Of a DNA stretch of 64,000 nucleotides, positions 10,514 through 21,067 are shown piece after piece. The notes under the pieces are model-generated. The model had not been told where the DNA came from. It worked only from the letters and a program-made list of their open reading frames with translations, and searched no databases. Source of the stretch: Limnanthes douglasii subsp. nivea (Eukaryota > Streptophyta > Magnoliopsida > Brassicales > Limnanthaceae); assembly GCA_036936605.1 (NCBI GenBank), contig JAUPFV010000004.1, forward strand, positions 288,652,009 to 288,716,008. Direction: 5' to 3'. The translations under genes were made by a program, and so were the position numbers. The stretch's first letter is position 1. Each line of letters starts with the position of its first letter.

Positions 10514-12706
10514 CATTTAGTAGCCTTTAAGAACTTTTTGTTAAGTTTCGATAATGATTACAAGCTAATCTGTCGAGCTTTTTTTTATGACCTTTATAGA
10601 TTGTGCGTCAAAGTGGTACAATAGATTACCCCAATGATGCATAAAGAACTTTAATATGTTTTGGGTAATGTTCAGACAATAGTTTGTGGGAAGTAAAAGT
10701 TTTCGAGCTAATGGGGATACAATTGTTAACTATATTAAGAAGGTCGGAGAAAGTTTGAGGGATTATACCTGACGCTTTGTAGATGCTAAAACCGACCTTG
10801 CTTATTGTGAGGAAAGTGTAGCTCTGACAGGGTATTAATTTGGGATTATTACCTGGTCCTATGAAACAAGTAGTCATTAAGAAACAAGCATTCATATTTT
10901 CCGCTTTACTAGTGCAAGTAGAAAAACAAATTTTGATTGAAAAGACTGAAGCAGCTGAACTAGCAGCGCAGATTCAGCAGAGTTCACAAGTAGCAATAAT
11001 GACATACCAGCAAGATGTACAGAAACCGACCCCTATCAAGCAACCATAACCGATAAGTGTGGTGCCACCAATTGTGCAACAGATAAGTAAATGTACCTAC
11101 ATCACAACCTGAGCGAGCTAGGTATAGTGGAAAGTCTGGAAGACGACCTTTTTCCAATAAATGGATCTGACTAGCACACTTTGTAGACCTGACCGAATGT
11201 GTATCAACCATTTTCAAGAAATCAAAGAAGTTCGTCCTTTTTTATAAACCTTTCCCAATTCAGACTCCTCAGGAAAGTCGAAACAACCGGTATTGTAAGT
11301 ATCATGAAGACGTGGGTCATGATACAAAGGATTGTATAGCTTTAAAAAAAGAAATACAAGCCTTATCGACAACGGTAAATTAACAGCATATGTAAAGCAG
11401 TAAGTTCAGCAAAATGTAGCTTCCAAGGAGATTATGGCAGTACCAAAACGAGAAACAACGTTGGTTATTTCTGAAGTAGTTGATCCGTTTGGTATATCTA
11501 CGGAGTATCTAGATCATGATAAAGATCAAAATATAATCGGAATGATCGAAGAAGTAGCTCTTAAAGGAAGTGGAAGAGTTGGAAATATTTGCAGATTTTT
11601 CGAATCATTAACTATATTCGGGGGAGATTCGATGACAGGAATTACTAACTCTTCTCGAAAAAGACATGCGGTAAGTCTTACCACTCAATTAGAAGCAATA
11701 ACAACACCTTACATCTAGTAAAGCCCATCTTATATGCTATGTTTTTATGACGATAGTATGAGAGATATAGCTGATTCACATGAAGATGCAGTTGTAATAG
11801 TAGCAACAATTGCTGGTGAAGAAGTACGAAGAATATTAATTGACACCGGAAGTTCAGCCAACATACTTTTCTTGTCAACTTATTGGAAGTTTAAATGACC
11901 ATCGGTTATTTTAAAGTCAAAACGGACGATAATAGGTTTTACCAGAGCTTCAGATGTACTGGGTCGAGAATTCGAAGGGCTAGTCCAACTAGGACGAGGC
12001 CCCTTCAAAAAAGAAGTAACAATACTTTTTGTGGTAGTAGATTCGCGGACCTCTCATAACGCAATTCTTGGTCGGTCTTAGTTGTCAAGGATGCATGCGG
12101 TTATATCTACGGTGTATCAGTGTGTGAAGTACGTAATATGTAATAACGTTAGCGTCATCTGGAGCAGTCAGAAAACGGCAAGAGAATGTTATCGAGCAAC
12201 CTTGGTAACAAAAGATGATAAGAAAATGGTTCAAGGTAAAGATTAGCAATCAGTGGGGTCGACCTCAGGATTAGAGCCAGTAGATGATCTTAGGGAAACC
12301 CCCGGGTTGCTGTTGCCTGATGAAAACTGTGAAAGTTTCGAGTTTTCTAAGGGAAAAGTTTTAAAAATCGGGATTAATTTGTCTAGTGATTTTCGAGAGA
12401 GGTTAATCTCTTTTATTAAAGATAGATTGCATCTATTTTCTTGGTGCTTGGAGGATGTAACATGAGTCCCTGATAATATAATTTATCAATTATTTGTTTG
12501 TACGCCCGAATGTCCGACCTATAACTCAGAGACGACGAGCTTTTTCTCAAGAAAAGGCAGAGGCCATCATTTCAGAGGTAGAAAGGTTGACAAAGGTGGG
12601 ACACGTCAGGGAATTCCAATATCCACAATGGACAATAAATCCTATCTTAGTCAAAAATAAAAACGAAAAGTGGAGGATGTGCGTGGATTTAACAGACCTT
12701 AACCGA
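10514..12706 (+). pseudogene. Gag-protease-partial RT of element 2
   Basis: Multiple stops and frame shifts. Recognisable segments in order: the capsid-like LICRAF block (about 10566-10585), the zinc-knuckle region CKYHED.GHDTKDC in frame-shifted form (about 11295-11340), RFFESLTIFGGDSMT (about 11590-11640), the protease active site DTGSSANILF (about 11840-11870), and the RT N-terminus RRRAFSQEKAEAI to RMCVDLTDLNR (about 12527-12706). All have direct counterparts in element 1. The UAG at 12244 between protease and RT is in frame with what follows. Confidence 0.85.
12244..12252 (+). other. UAG-CAA-UCA at the protease/RT border of element 2
   Basis: TAGCAATCA matches the UAG-CAR-YYA leaky-stop consensus exactly and lies at the position equivalent to the UAG of element 1. 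The downstream frame (GSTSGLEPVDD...) is open to 12463. Its occurrence in a diverged family argues against a chance nonsense mutation. Confidence 0.55.
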
Positions 12707-13697
12707 GAAGATGAGGAAGCACTAGAGTCCTCCATAACCAGAAATTTGGGATTTGATCTTTTAACAAAATGAGTTGAGGTTACCAAAGTTAAGGGTCAGA
12801 TAGTTGGAGATTTAGGAACAACTTCTTTGGAGGGTGAGTTTTTAGCACGAGAAAGGCTCGCCTCGAACTTTTGTTTAAATGTCGGGTTACACGCAGTTGT
12901 TGAAAAATTGAGTGGGGTCAAGTTTACTGGAATGGCCGGCGTATTATCTATCAGACCGACTGCTTTATATTAAGTGGCTCTCTCAAAGATGCTAAAATAG
13001 TCTATGGCACCAAAGATTGTTTCAGGGTAGGGTCGGTCTTCTTCTTCTTTTTGGAAACAGGCTTTTTCATAAACAATAAAACAAATGGCAACTTCTCTCT
13101 AGAAAGGCAAGGAAGATAGTAAAGCTTTATCTTTCTAAAAATGTGTTGGGAATAAAAAGTGAAGAAGTGAAATTATTTATAGGAGGATGGCTTCTTTAAC
13201 GGTTTTCTCCATGAAGAAGCGTAATCGAAAAAGGGCATGAGGAAGATCAAGAGTCGCGTTGGTTAATATCACGAATGGATATTCCTAAATAGATAAGAGA
13301 CATGTGTCAAACTCTGACATTTCTTGCAGGGCTATGAGACTAGCATCATAATTAAAAGCCTCAGGTAGTCCAAGAGGCGAGACCTTGGTTAGCAAGCGAT
13401 CGAGAGCTGGGCGACACATGTATCTTGATAAGAATACTCAACTTGAATTGGGTAATTGGGCTTAGCACAACAAATCTGCCAAATGCAAGGCCCAATCAAG
13501 AATGGGCCCCAAAATGTTACCTAAGTAGTCGGCCAAAGACCGACCATAGTGATAGCGGGAAGCTAACGAACGCAGCACCAACTCGACCCTGGGGATCGGT
13601 ATACGACGGTCGGACCCAAGCAAAAAGTCACCAGGGATTTCTAACCTTATTACAGTATAATCTTAATTAATTCCTCCATCAAGACTGGAGGGACTAC

Positions 13698-14005
13698 TGA
13701 TAAGGACGGAAAATGTCTAGGTTATCTTGGACCAACATAATATAAATGTTTGTATTTGTATTATTAAAACTAGGAACAATAAGGATTTAATGTGTAATAT
13801 GAGAAGTATGGGTCTAAATAGGAAAAAGGTAATCTAGAGGGACCACTTGTGAAAAATGGGTCCCACTATTATCACTATATAAGGAAAGTACCCTTTTGGG
13901 GGCAAGTACGTTTTTAATATAATATACTACTCTGACAGCTTTCTCTCTCTACAAATCCCACTCATTATCTCTCTTAAAAGTTACTATTAACCACATTTAT
14001 AATCA
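13698..14005 (+). repeat. Probable 3' LTR of element 2
   Basis: A purine-rich stretch GGAGGGACTAC precedes TGATAAGG at 13698. A TATA box TATATAAG lies at 13876-13883, followed by a CT-rich leader like that of the element 1 LTR. The sequence ends near TATAATCA at about 14005, after which text from a different Tat polyprotein begins. No second copy lies in the window, so the ends are inferred. Confidence 0.6.
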
Positions 14006-14017
14006 AACTAGTAAATC

Positions 14018-15700
14018 AAGGCTCTAGACTTTTTTAGAACTATCAGAACCAACACGTACGCCCGAGCAAATGGAGTGGATAGTAGAAACTAATGGGGCCT
14101 CCAGCACCTCAGGAGAAGGTGTTGAGGTCGTACTTAAGCTACCTACCGGGAAGGAAGTCCACCATGCTATCTGATTTAACTTCCTAGTAACCAACAATGC
14201 AGCGGAATACGAGACAGTGATTTGTGGTATAAAGCTAGCATTAATATATGGGCCCCAATTTTTTTGCATCCGTTCTTATTCGAAGTTGGTCGTCAATCAG
14301 GCTAACGGTACCTATGATGCCATAAAGGAAGGGCTTCGTGGATATCTGACGGTACTTAAATAATTCAAGATAAAGTTTATCAAAGTGACGTATTAACAGG
14401 TACCACGCATAGATAACTCTGCAATTGATGCCCTGGTGAAACCACAACCTTATGAAAGCATCCACTCGTCCTTACACAACAAATTCGGACCACCAAATTT
14501 TTACTCAAAACGACGTTATCTGCACAATTGAGAATGTTCGCGACTAGAGATAACCCTATTTGTTATACCTTCAATCTGGCCCTTTGCCGACAGATAAATT
14601 TGCTGCTAGGACACTCCATCTACAAGCACCCAAATACTGCATGTTAGACGACGTCCTCTACAGCAAAAGTGAAACACGACCACTGTTTTGTTTCCTTGAT
14701 AAAACAAAAGCTGCCTCGGTTCTGCACGATCTACACGCTGGAGAAGCCAAGGCACATTATGGATATCGTAGCCTGGTTCGACGTTTTCTATTAGCAGTAT
14801 ACTACTGGCCGGAATTGGCCAATGACGCCGAGCAACTGGTTTAATAATTCCATCAATGTCAGCAATTCGCCAACACCGGTCGCCTTCCAAGTGAGTCGAT
14901 ACAGATCGTTGATGTCCCCTGCCCTTTCGATAAACGGGGAATCTATTTAGTAGGACCACTACTTATGGCAACTGGTAAATGACTGTTTTTTGTGGTAGCA
15001 GTGCATTACTGCACCAAGTGGGTAGAAGCTAAAGCACTCTCCTGCACTCGAGCCCAGAAAATTTGCAATTTTATTCACCAACAAATTTTGGCTCTGTTTG
15101 GAATACCCCGCATCTTGATGAGCGACAACGACTCTCAGTTTCAAAATATCATACTTACAATATTTTGCAAGCGCTATGGAATCAGTCAGTACTTCTCCAC
15201 CTCTACTACCCTCAGGAGAACGGGCAAGTTGAAGTCACCAAACGAACTATCGTGGACAAAATTAAAAAGAAGCTTGAGGGAGCTAAGGGAAAATGGCCGG
15301 ATAAAATAACTAAGGTCATATGGGTATACCGAACTACCTCACGAACCACGATAGGTGAAACTCCTTTCGACCTCGTTTATGGAAGTGAAGTTGTAATTCC
15401 ATAACAAAATTATCATCCCAATCACCAGATCGCCAGCTATGATTAAGTGAGTAATACTGCGGATTGAGAAGTTTGTATGGACCTAGTTGAGGAGAGACTA
15501 GATCAAGCACGTGGGCGAGCAAAGCATTGCTCGAGCCTGATGTGAGGTCATTTTAATTCCCGACTCAAGCCCCATAATTTGCAAGTAGAGGATCTATTGA
15601 AGGGACACAGTGGAGCATATGACATCGCCGAAGCAGAGGGCCAAGCCTTAAAACACCCTTGGAATACCAATCACTTAAATTTGTATCGCCATGCATTGTA
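14018..15700 (+). pseudogene. Archaeal RNase H and integrase remnants of element 3
   Basis: Readable blocks are WIVETNGASSTSGEG and NNAAEYETVICGIKLA (second RNase H, 14070-14240), the integrase zinc-binding region (HDLHAGEAKAHYGYRSLVRRF, about 14730-14790), VAVHYCTKWVEAKAL (about 14995-15040), PQENGQVEVTKRTIV (about 15205-15255) and a GETPFDLVYGSE block (about 15354-15393). Stops and shifts occur throughout. The arrangement mirrors element 1, so the assignment is secure, but no function remains. Confidence 0.85.
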
Positions 15701-15839
15701 ATTTATAAGATGCGCTCTTTTTACTCATTGATGGTGCATGGGGGTTTTTTAATGAGACATCATACTTTAAACGCTTTACTTTAATGAAATTTTACCGTTT
15801 TTGCCAGTATATGTGTTTGTTTTTTAAGATTTATCCATC

Positions 15840-16130
15840 ATTACAATTGCGAACGGGTCAATAACCATGCCTACGGACTACGCAATGGACCATATATAGT
15901 GATAATATACCATTGAGTCAATTAGTACAAATGGGTTAATTGGACACACCTACGGACTACGTAAGGGCCATACTTAGCCTAATACCTTGCACATGACATA
16001 ATAAGCGAACTGATCTAGTATCAAGCCCTTTATGGACCACACAATTGGTCTAAACGATCGCGCCGCAAATAAACTGATTAGCAAGTCTCATTCAAACCTA
16101 CGTAATGAGCCATAATGAGCTCCATATTGT
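15840..16130 (+). repeat. Degenerate tandem repeats in the post-pol spacer of element 3
   Basis: The phrase CCTACGGACTACG recurs with related flanks (near 15871 and 15950, weaker later at about 16100) at intervals of roughly 80-150 bases. This is the same place in the element as the 55-bp array of element 1. Confidence 0.55.
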
Positions 16131-16329
16131 AAGGATCCCCTATAGTGTCATAAAAAAACACATGTTTCGCCATCAAAATAGATCTTCAATAAACAAATAA
16201 AAAACAAAACCGAGCATCAAATTAATCCACTTCATCATCCACAAAGAACAAAATGCATACATCATTGTTTGATGACCACTTCTACGTAAAAAAATAATAA
16301 AATCGTTAACAAATAAAATAGTTTAAGCA

Positions 16330-17830
16330 TTAGGTATTCTAGGCAGGGCATCTACCCCCGCCGTTCCAGTATCAACCAACGGATTAGCCTCAAGTTATTG
16401 CTCCAAACCCTTTACAGTCATCTGGGTGGACCACTCACCCAACTCCTTTTGTCGAGGCACCGACATAGTAGTAGACATACTCCTCACCTGTGTTTGTTTT
16501 TCCACAATAATTTATTTTTCTAACGATCCCAAGTTCAGACTCGGATTGAGTGCATGAAGCTCCAACAACGTATCTTATTGATTTTTTGCCATAATTTCCA
16601 TTACAACCTCCATTACTTGTCTTTTACGCTCTTCCAAATCGGCCTCTGTATTTTTCAAAAATTGATGGCGCTGATGTTCCATTTTTATCTTTAGGTCATT
16701 AACAGTAGTCATTAACTTTCCATTTTCTACGGTTAGTTCTATACATTCAACTTACTCCTCAACCCTTTGAGCATGCGCCATATTCTGCAAAAGCATACCA
16801 GCGCTTTTAACATTAGGTGATCATTATTTTTATAAGCCCGTTATTATGATCTATTAATGCCATGTTTCCCGCATTCATCTATTTATATCTTTATTCGCAT
16901 AAATCCCAAACACCTTTGATGGAGGTCAGTTTATGACAAAGATTATCGTTTTCCTAAGCCACTTTATCGTTTCGTGCTTTGCCTGACCCATGTGCATTCT
17001 TGAACAGAGCAAGCTCGGTAGTTAAGCGTTTTATTGATCCAAAGAACATGGCTTCAGGCTTCCACTTCTCTATCACTTGGTAATCCGTATTCGACATACG
17101 TCGGTAGGACAATACAACAAATTTGAGGTGTATCTGCATTCACAGTAAGGCTAGTAGCCTACTATTGGCTTATTTTTTAAGTGGTATGTACACATTAGCA
17201 TGAAATACCTCGATGGCGAGTTCCAATTTCCTTTGTAATATCTCGCTCATTGGCATATTGTCGTTAAACGACAACTCTGGACACTATTTGAGTTGCTTAA
17301 ACATTAACATTGAAGGGCGCAACATCACAATGTTGAGAGGAAGCAGTTCCTTGGTTATTGTATTCCATTGCATCGTCTCAGCTCCTTTTTCCTTTGTAGG
17401 CATAAGCTTGAGCCTCACAATGTTTACAAACGAGGATCCCATGCCTCCTCCTGCACAAAATTATAAAATGACCACACACCTTAAGTTTTAACAAAATGCT
17501 TCATCTTTTGAGTTATCTTCTCAAAAATTTATTTTTACCGCTCTCCTACCTCACTACTTTCGCCTATACGGTTCGGCTGACCCTCCACTCGGGCATCACC
17601 CAGCACTATCACCTCATGGCCTTTCATTTTGCTATGCTCAACAACAGAAACCAAGACCTCCTACCCTTATTCTCTGGATCCCGCCCTCCATTATCTTTTG
17701 CCTCATCCACCAACTGAAGTTTCCTTTGTGCTAGAGGAATCGCATCCACAATCACACAAGTTATTTTCAGAGGAGGGTAATATTCATCATCTGTTTCTTC
17801 ATCCTAATCCCGAGAGCATCGAGCATACTC
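16330..17830 (-). pseudogene. Remnant of the antisense coiled-coil gene of element 3
   Basis: On the minus strand, 16770-16330 reads as a charged, heptad-like sequence with several stops, rich in Glu, Lys, Gln and Met. It resembles the C-terminal part of the antisense gene in element 1. The 17830-16960 stretch is too decayed to align by eye. Orientation and location relative to integrase support the call more than the sequence does. Confidence 0.45.
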
Positions 17831-18195
17831 CTTAACCACTTCATCTCCCAAATTTTCATCATAACGGCTTTAGTATCGGAACCTCCGTTTCAAGCACGCT
17901 GATTGGTAACAAGCTAAGATATTTTTCAATAACAACAGGTTCAGATTATAAATTCAGAAGAACAAATGTTTGAACTTTAAAGCTATAAATCGAAAAAGTA
18001 TTTGATTGCATTCAGGAGACCTTTAGCTTGTAAGACTAACATGACACAGCATCATTTGCCTACAACTTCTGCATATGCGTTCAAGTATTCATAGGCCTTA
18101 AATACACAAATAGATATTGAATACATGTTTTGAATCCCATCAATACATTACATTAAAAAAAAATCACATCATTAACTGACTTCATTACAAGTTTT

Positions 18196-19774
18196 TCAAG
18201 GTTGTGTAGTTGAAGATATGCCAGGAATGTCAGGGGCTGAAGGAAACGGGAGAAACGGAGGCAACGCAGGCAATGGACGCAGTGGAAAAGCTGGCGGCGC
18301 AGGAGGAAGCAACATAAAAGGAGCTGAAAACATCGGCGACGGAGGTGGAAACTCAAGCACATTTGGTGGAGCTGGAGTAGACTGAAACGGATTTTGTTGA
18401 GGAGTTGGTATTGAAGGTGCCCCAAAGAGATTCGGTGGAAAAACTGATGTTGTAGGAGACTGAAAAGGGTTCCAAGGAAGAACAGGAGGTAGGTAAAACT
18501 CAGTGTGTACTCTTGTTTTCTTGTCTTGATTTTGTTCTTTCTTGTCTGAAGCCTTGGTTTCTTGTGCTTTGTTGTCTAGACTTGGACTAGTTTTAGGTTC
18601 TTGAGTTTTTTCGGCTGAAAAGGGAGTTTCTTGTTTGTTCTTGTCTGAAAGATTATGAGTTTTTGGTTCTTTGTTGTCGGAAATTTCAGTTTCTTGTTCG
18701 TTCTTGAACGGAAAAGTAGTTTCTTTCGTGTTTTCTTTTGTTTTCTCGACTGACAGTAGTGGACTTTCTGGTATTTTTGTGTCTGAAAACTGAGCTCCTT
18801 GTTCTTTCTTGTGTAGAACTTGAGCTTCTTCGATTTTCTCCTTTCCAGATGGAAATAAGGTGGCTTGTGTTTTCTTGGAAGAAACCGGATTGCCGACCGT
18901 TTTCTTGTCAGAAAATGGAGTTTCTAGTGTTTTTTTGCCTAAGCCATCGGGATAGTCTGGATCTTTCTTGTGGGACACGCTATGTCTTGTGGAAAACTCA
19001 GGAGCATATCCGAGCAACGGAGGCATTCCAGGAAGGATAGGAAGAGGAGGAAGAGGAGGCAATTGTGGCAACGGTGGCAAAAAAGGTAAAAACGGAATAG
19101 GAGAGATAAATTTAGGAACTACTTTCGGTTCTTGAACAACGGGTGAAGTCGTAGGCGCAAGAAGAAGAGGAGGAGGCGAAGAAAACTGAGGATCAAGAGT
19201 TACTTCACCTCCGATTTTAAGATTCTTTTGGCAATAATTCGACTGTCTGTACGGACGAAAAGAGAAAAGACCGGACGAAAAAATCAGAGTCTTATGATCC
19301 AGTGATACGTTTAGATATGTGAGTGACTTAGCTACAATTGGTTTAGCTGCTACATAACAATTTGGTTCACTGGTTTTCTCGACTGTCACCGCGCATCTTT
19401 TGATGTTCCTTACATGTTTAGTAACTGAGAACGGTAGATTAACTTTGAATGTTCCGTTTGTATTTGTTCTCACATTTGCCATGAAAAGTAGTTTCGAATT
19501 CACAAGCCTGCATATTACAGATACATGAGCTCCTGCAATTTAAAACAAATCACAACAACATTAGAAAAACATAACATTTTAGCCACTTTCTTGAACAACA
19601 AGAAAAGAAATGAGCAAGACCTGGAAGAGAGTGTCTATCCTTTAAAAACCCGTCTTCGAAACATGTTTCGCAGTAAACAGATCCTACGACGACTGCAGGT
19701 TTATGGTGACGATTAGCTTTAGTATGAGTGTTGAATGTGGAACAAAGGACTAGGAGCATAAGAAGTAGAGACAT
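18196..19774 (-). CDS. Pollen Ole e 1 allergen/extensin-family proline-rich protein, 496 aa, two exons
   Basis: A secreted cell-wall protein of the Ole e 1/extensin family, probably acting in the wall or extracellular matrix; the exact role is unknown. Exon 1 is 19774-19621 and exon 2 is 19532-18196, with an 88-bp GT-AG intron (19620-19533) and phase 1 junction giving LPGAHVSVICR. Residues 1-20 form a signal peptide (MSLLLMLLVLCSTF). The Ole e 1 domain (about 25-155) shows the family motif VVVGSVYCETCF, the LPGA turn and conserved Cys. It is followed by a Pro/Leu-rich stretch (FLPPLPQLPPLPPLP), a long hydrophilic Lys/Glu/Thr/Ser segment (about 225-375) built of loose 12-16-residue repeats around DKK/SDKKEQE, and a second Pro-rich tail. 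The charged insert is unusual for this family. The reading frame is intact. Confidence 0.88.
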
Positions 19775-19799
19775 TTCTCAATCTTCTACTCTTTTTTTG

Positions 19800-20400
19800 T
19801 TGATGTTTGGTAATAGAACATGAGAGGTATAAATAAGGAGTGCCATGAAGTTAAAGGTTATTACAAGTTCACCAACCAAAAGAGTCTTTCATGTGGTTCA
19901 TTCAAAAACCAGTCAACTGCTAACAAACTTAGCATTATTATGTTCAGTGTGATTTGGTTTCTACTTCTTCCTACCATCAAACTAGAACATAATAAGAATT
20001 TTTTGATTATGACTCACTTTAGATATTGTTTTATTATTTGTGAAAATAGGAAATTTGAGTATTATTTCGTAAATCTAACCCAAAGTTAAGATTGGGGTAA
20101 CTCTAGATCTGTCGATACATCACACATACATGAATGATACTTGTCTCATCTTCTTCAAGGTCACAGATTTCCAGTTCTATATGGAAGGCAATGCTATTTA
20201 CGGCCAATTTATTATATTCGGTCATTTTATATATCTTGTCCTAAATTGTTTCAAATTGGTGTATACAAATTTTAATATATCCTCTTTTATCTTTATATTA
20301 AAAGAAAATATAAATAGAGAAAATGTTAAATATTTTTTATTATTTTTAAAAGTTTAAATTTTTCCGGAAAACAATGTAACACCAATTTTAAATCTTTGTT
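19800..20400. other. Intergenic spacer upstream of the Ole e 1 gene
   Basis: AT-rich, with no convincing coding sequence. It should hold the promoter of the minus-strand Ole e 1 gene, but I see no clear TATA box in the right orientation. A TATAAATA at about 19840 is on the opposite strand. Confidence 0.5.
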
Positions 20401-20403
20401 TTC

Positions 20404-20740
20404 GTCCAAATTGAAGGGGACGAGGATGAGGATGTCTTTGAGACGAGGGTGTTATGAAGATAAATGTTCTCAAAAAGATGGTGTGCTAAAGATGAGGGAT
20501 CATTAGACAGGGATCCTAAAGATGACGGTTTTTTAATATTCTGAAAAGAAAAAACAATTAATGTCAATTAATGAGCTGGTAATGGCTTTTGTAATAGTGG
20601 GTAAGAAGAAGTACCCGCTATTAAGTAAAAATCACACTAAGAAGCATTAATATTTTTGTCTTTTCTACCTAGAAAGTTGGAATGTTATTATTGCGTTGTA
20701 AGTAGCTCGTGAGGAATCAATAAGTTAAAACTTGATTATG
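20404..20740 (+). repeat. Left LTR remnant of the copia element
   Basis: Shares with the right LTR the GA-rich minisatellite text (GACGAGGATGAGGATG..., AAAGATGAGGGATC) and the stretch AACAATTAATGTYAATTAWTGAG(C/G)TGGTA, followed by CTGTAATAGTGGGT-like sequence. It is shorter and lacks several minisatellite units. Confidence 0.6.
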
Positions 20741-21067
20741 TTCATTATCAAGTTTTTAGTGAAGAGATCCGACGAAGATAGTCGGGTGAATCATCAACCT
20801 CTTCAATTTTCCATACAGAGTCAAGAAGAAAAAATTCAACCAGAGATGATGGACGCGAAAGATCGAACTATCGATGTAGCTTAAGGTACGGAGGTCCGAG
20901 TTAAAAATCCCAAAAAAATTCGGAGCTAAAAAACCGCCGAATGTTGAAACTGTGGGAATACCGTGCACTACAGAAATCAATGGAAAAGTATACCAATGGA
21001 GCATAAGGAGAATAAATAGGAAAATGTTACTTTCACCTCATGAGAATATGATGTATTGATATGATCT

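Larger units (their letters stand above)
10514..14005 (+). mobile_element. Older decayed Tat element hosting element 1 (element 2), internally deleted
   Basis: Contains the rest of a gag gene (continuing from 1-29), protease, the start of RT, then an abrupt loss of the remainder of pol. Next come the promoter side of an antisense gene (about 12710-13170) and an LTR-like sequence to about 14005. The family differs from element 1 but is clearly related. Its left end lies outside the window. The RT text stops after the VDLTDLNR block at about 12706, so the deletion removed the RT catalytic part, both RNases H and the integrase. Confidence 0.8.
14006..17900 (+). mobile_element. Third, very decayed Tat element (element 3), host of element 2
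   Basis: It starts in the middle of the RNase H linker (a decayed ALADFLVEL-type motif at about 14018-14045), continues through archaeal RNase H and integrase, then a repetitive post-pol spacer (about 15840-16130). It ends with remnants of a minus-strand coiled-coil gene (about 16330-17830). I found no 3' LTR, so the right end is approximate. The sense part starts abruptly at the LTR of element 2, as expected for nested insertion. Confidence 0.7.
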
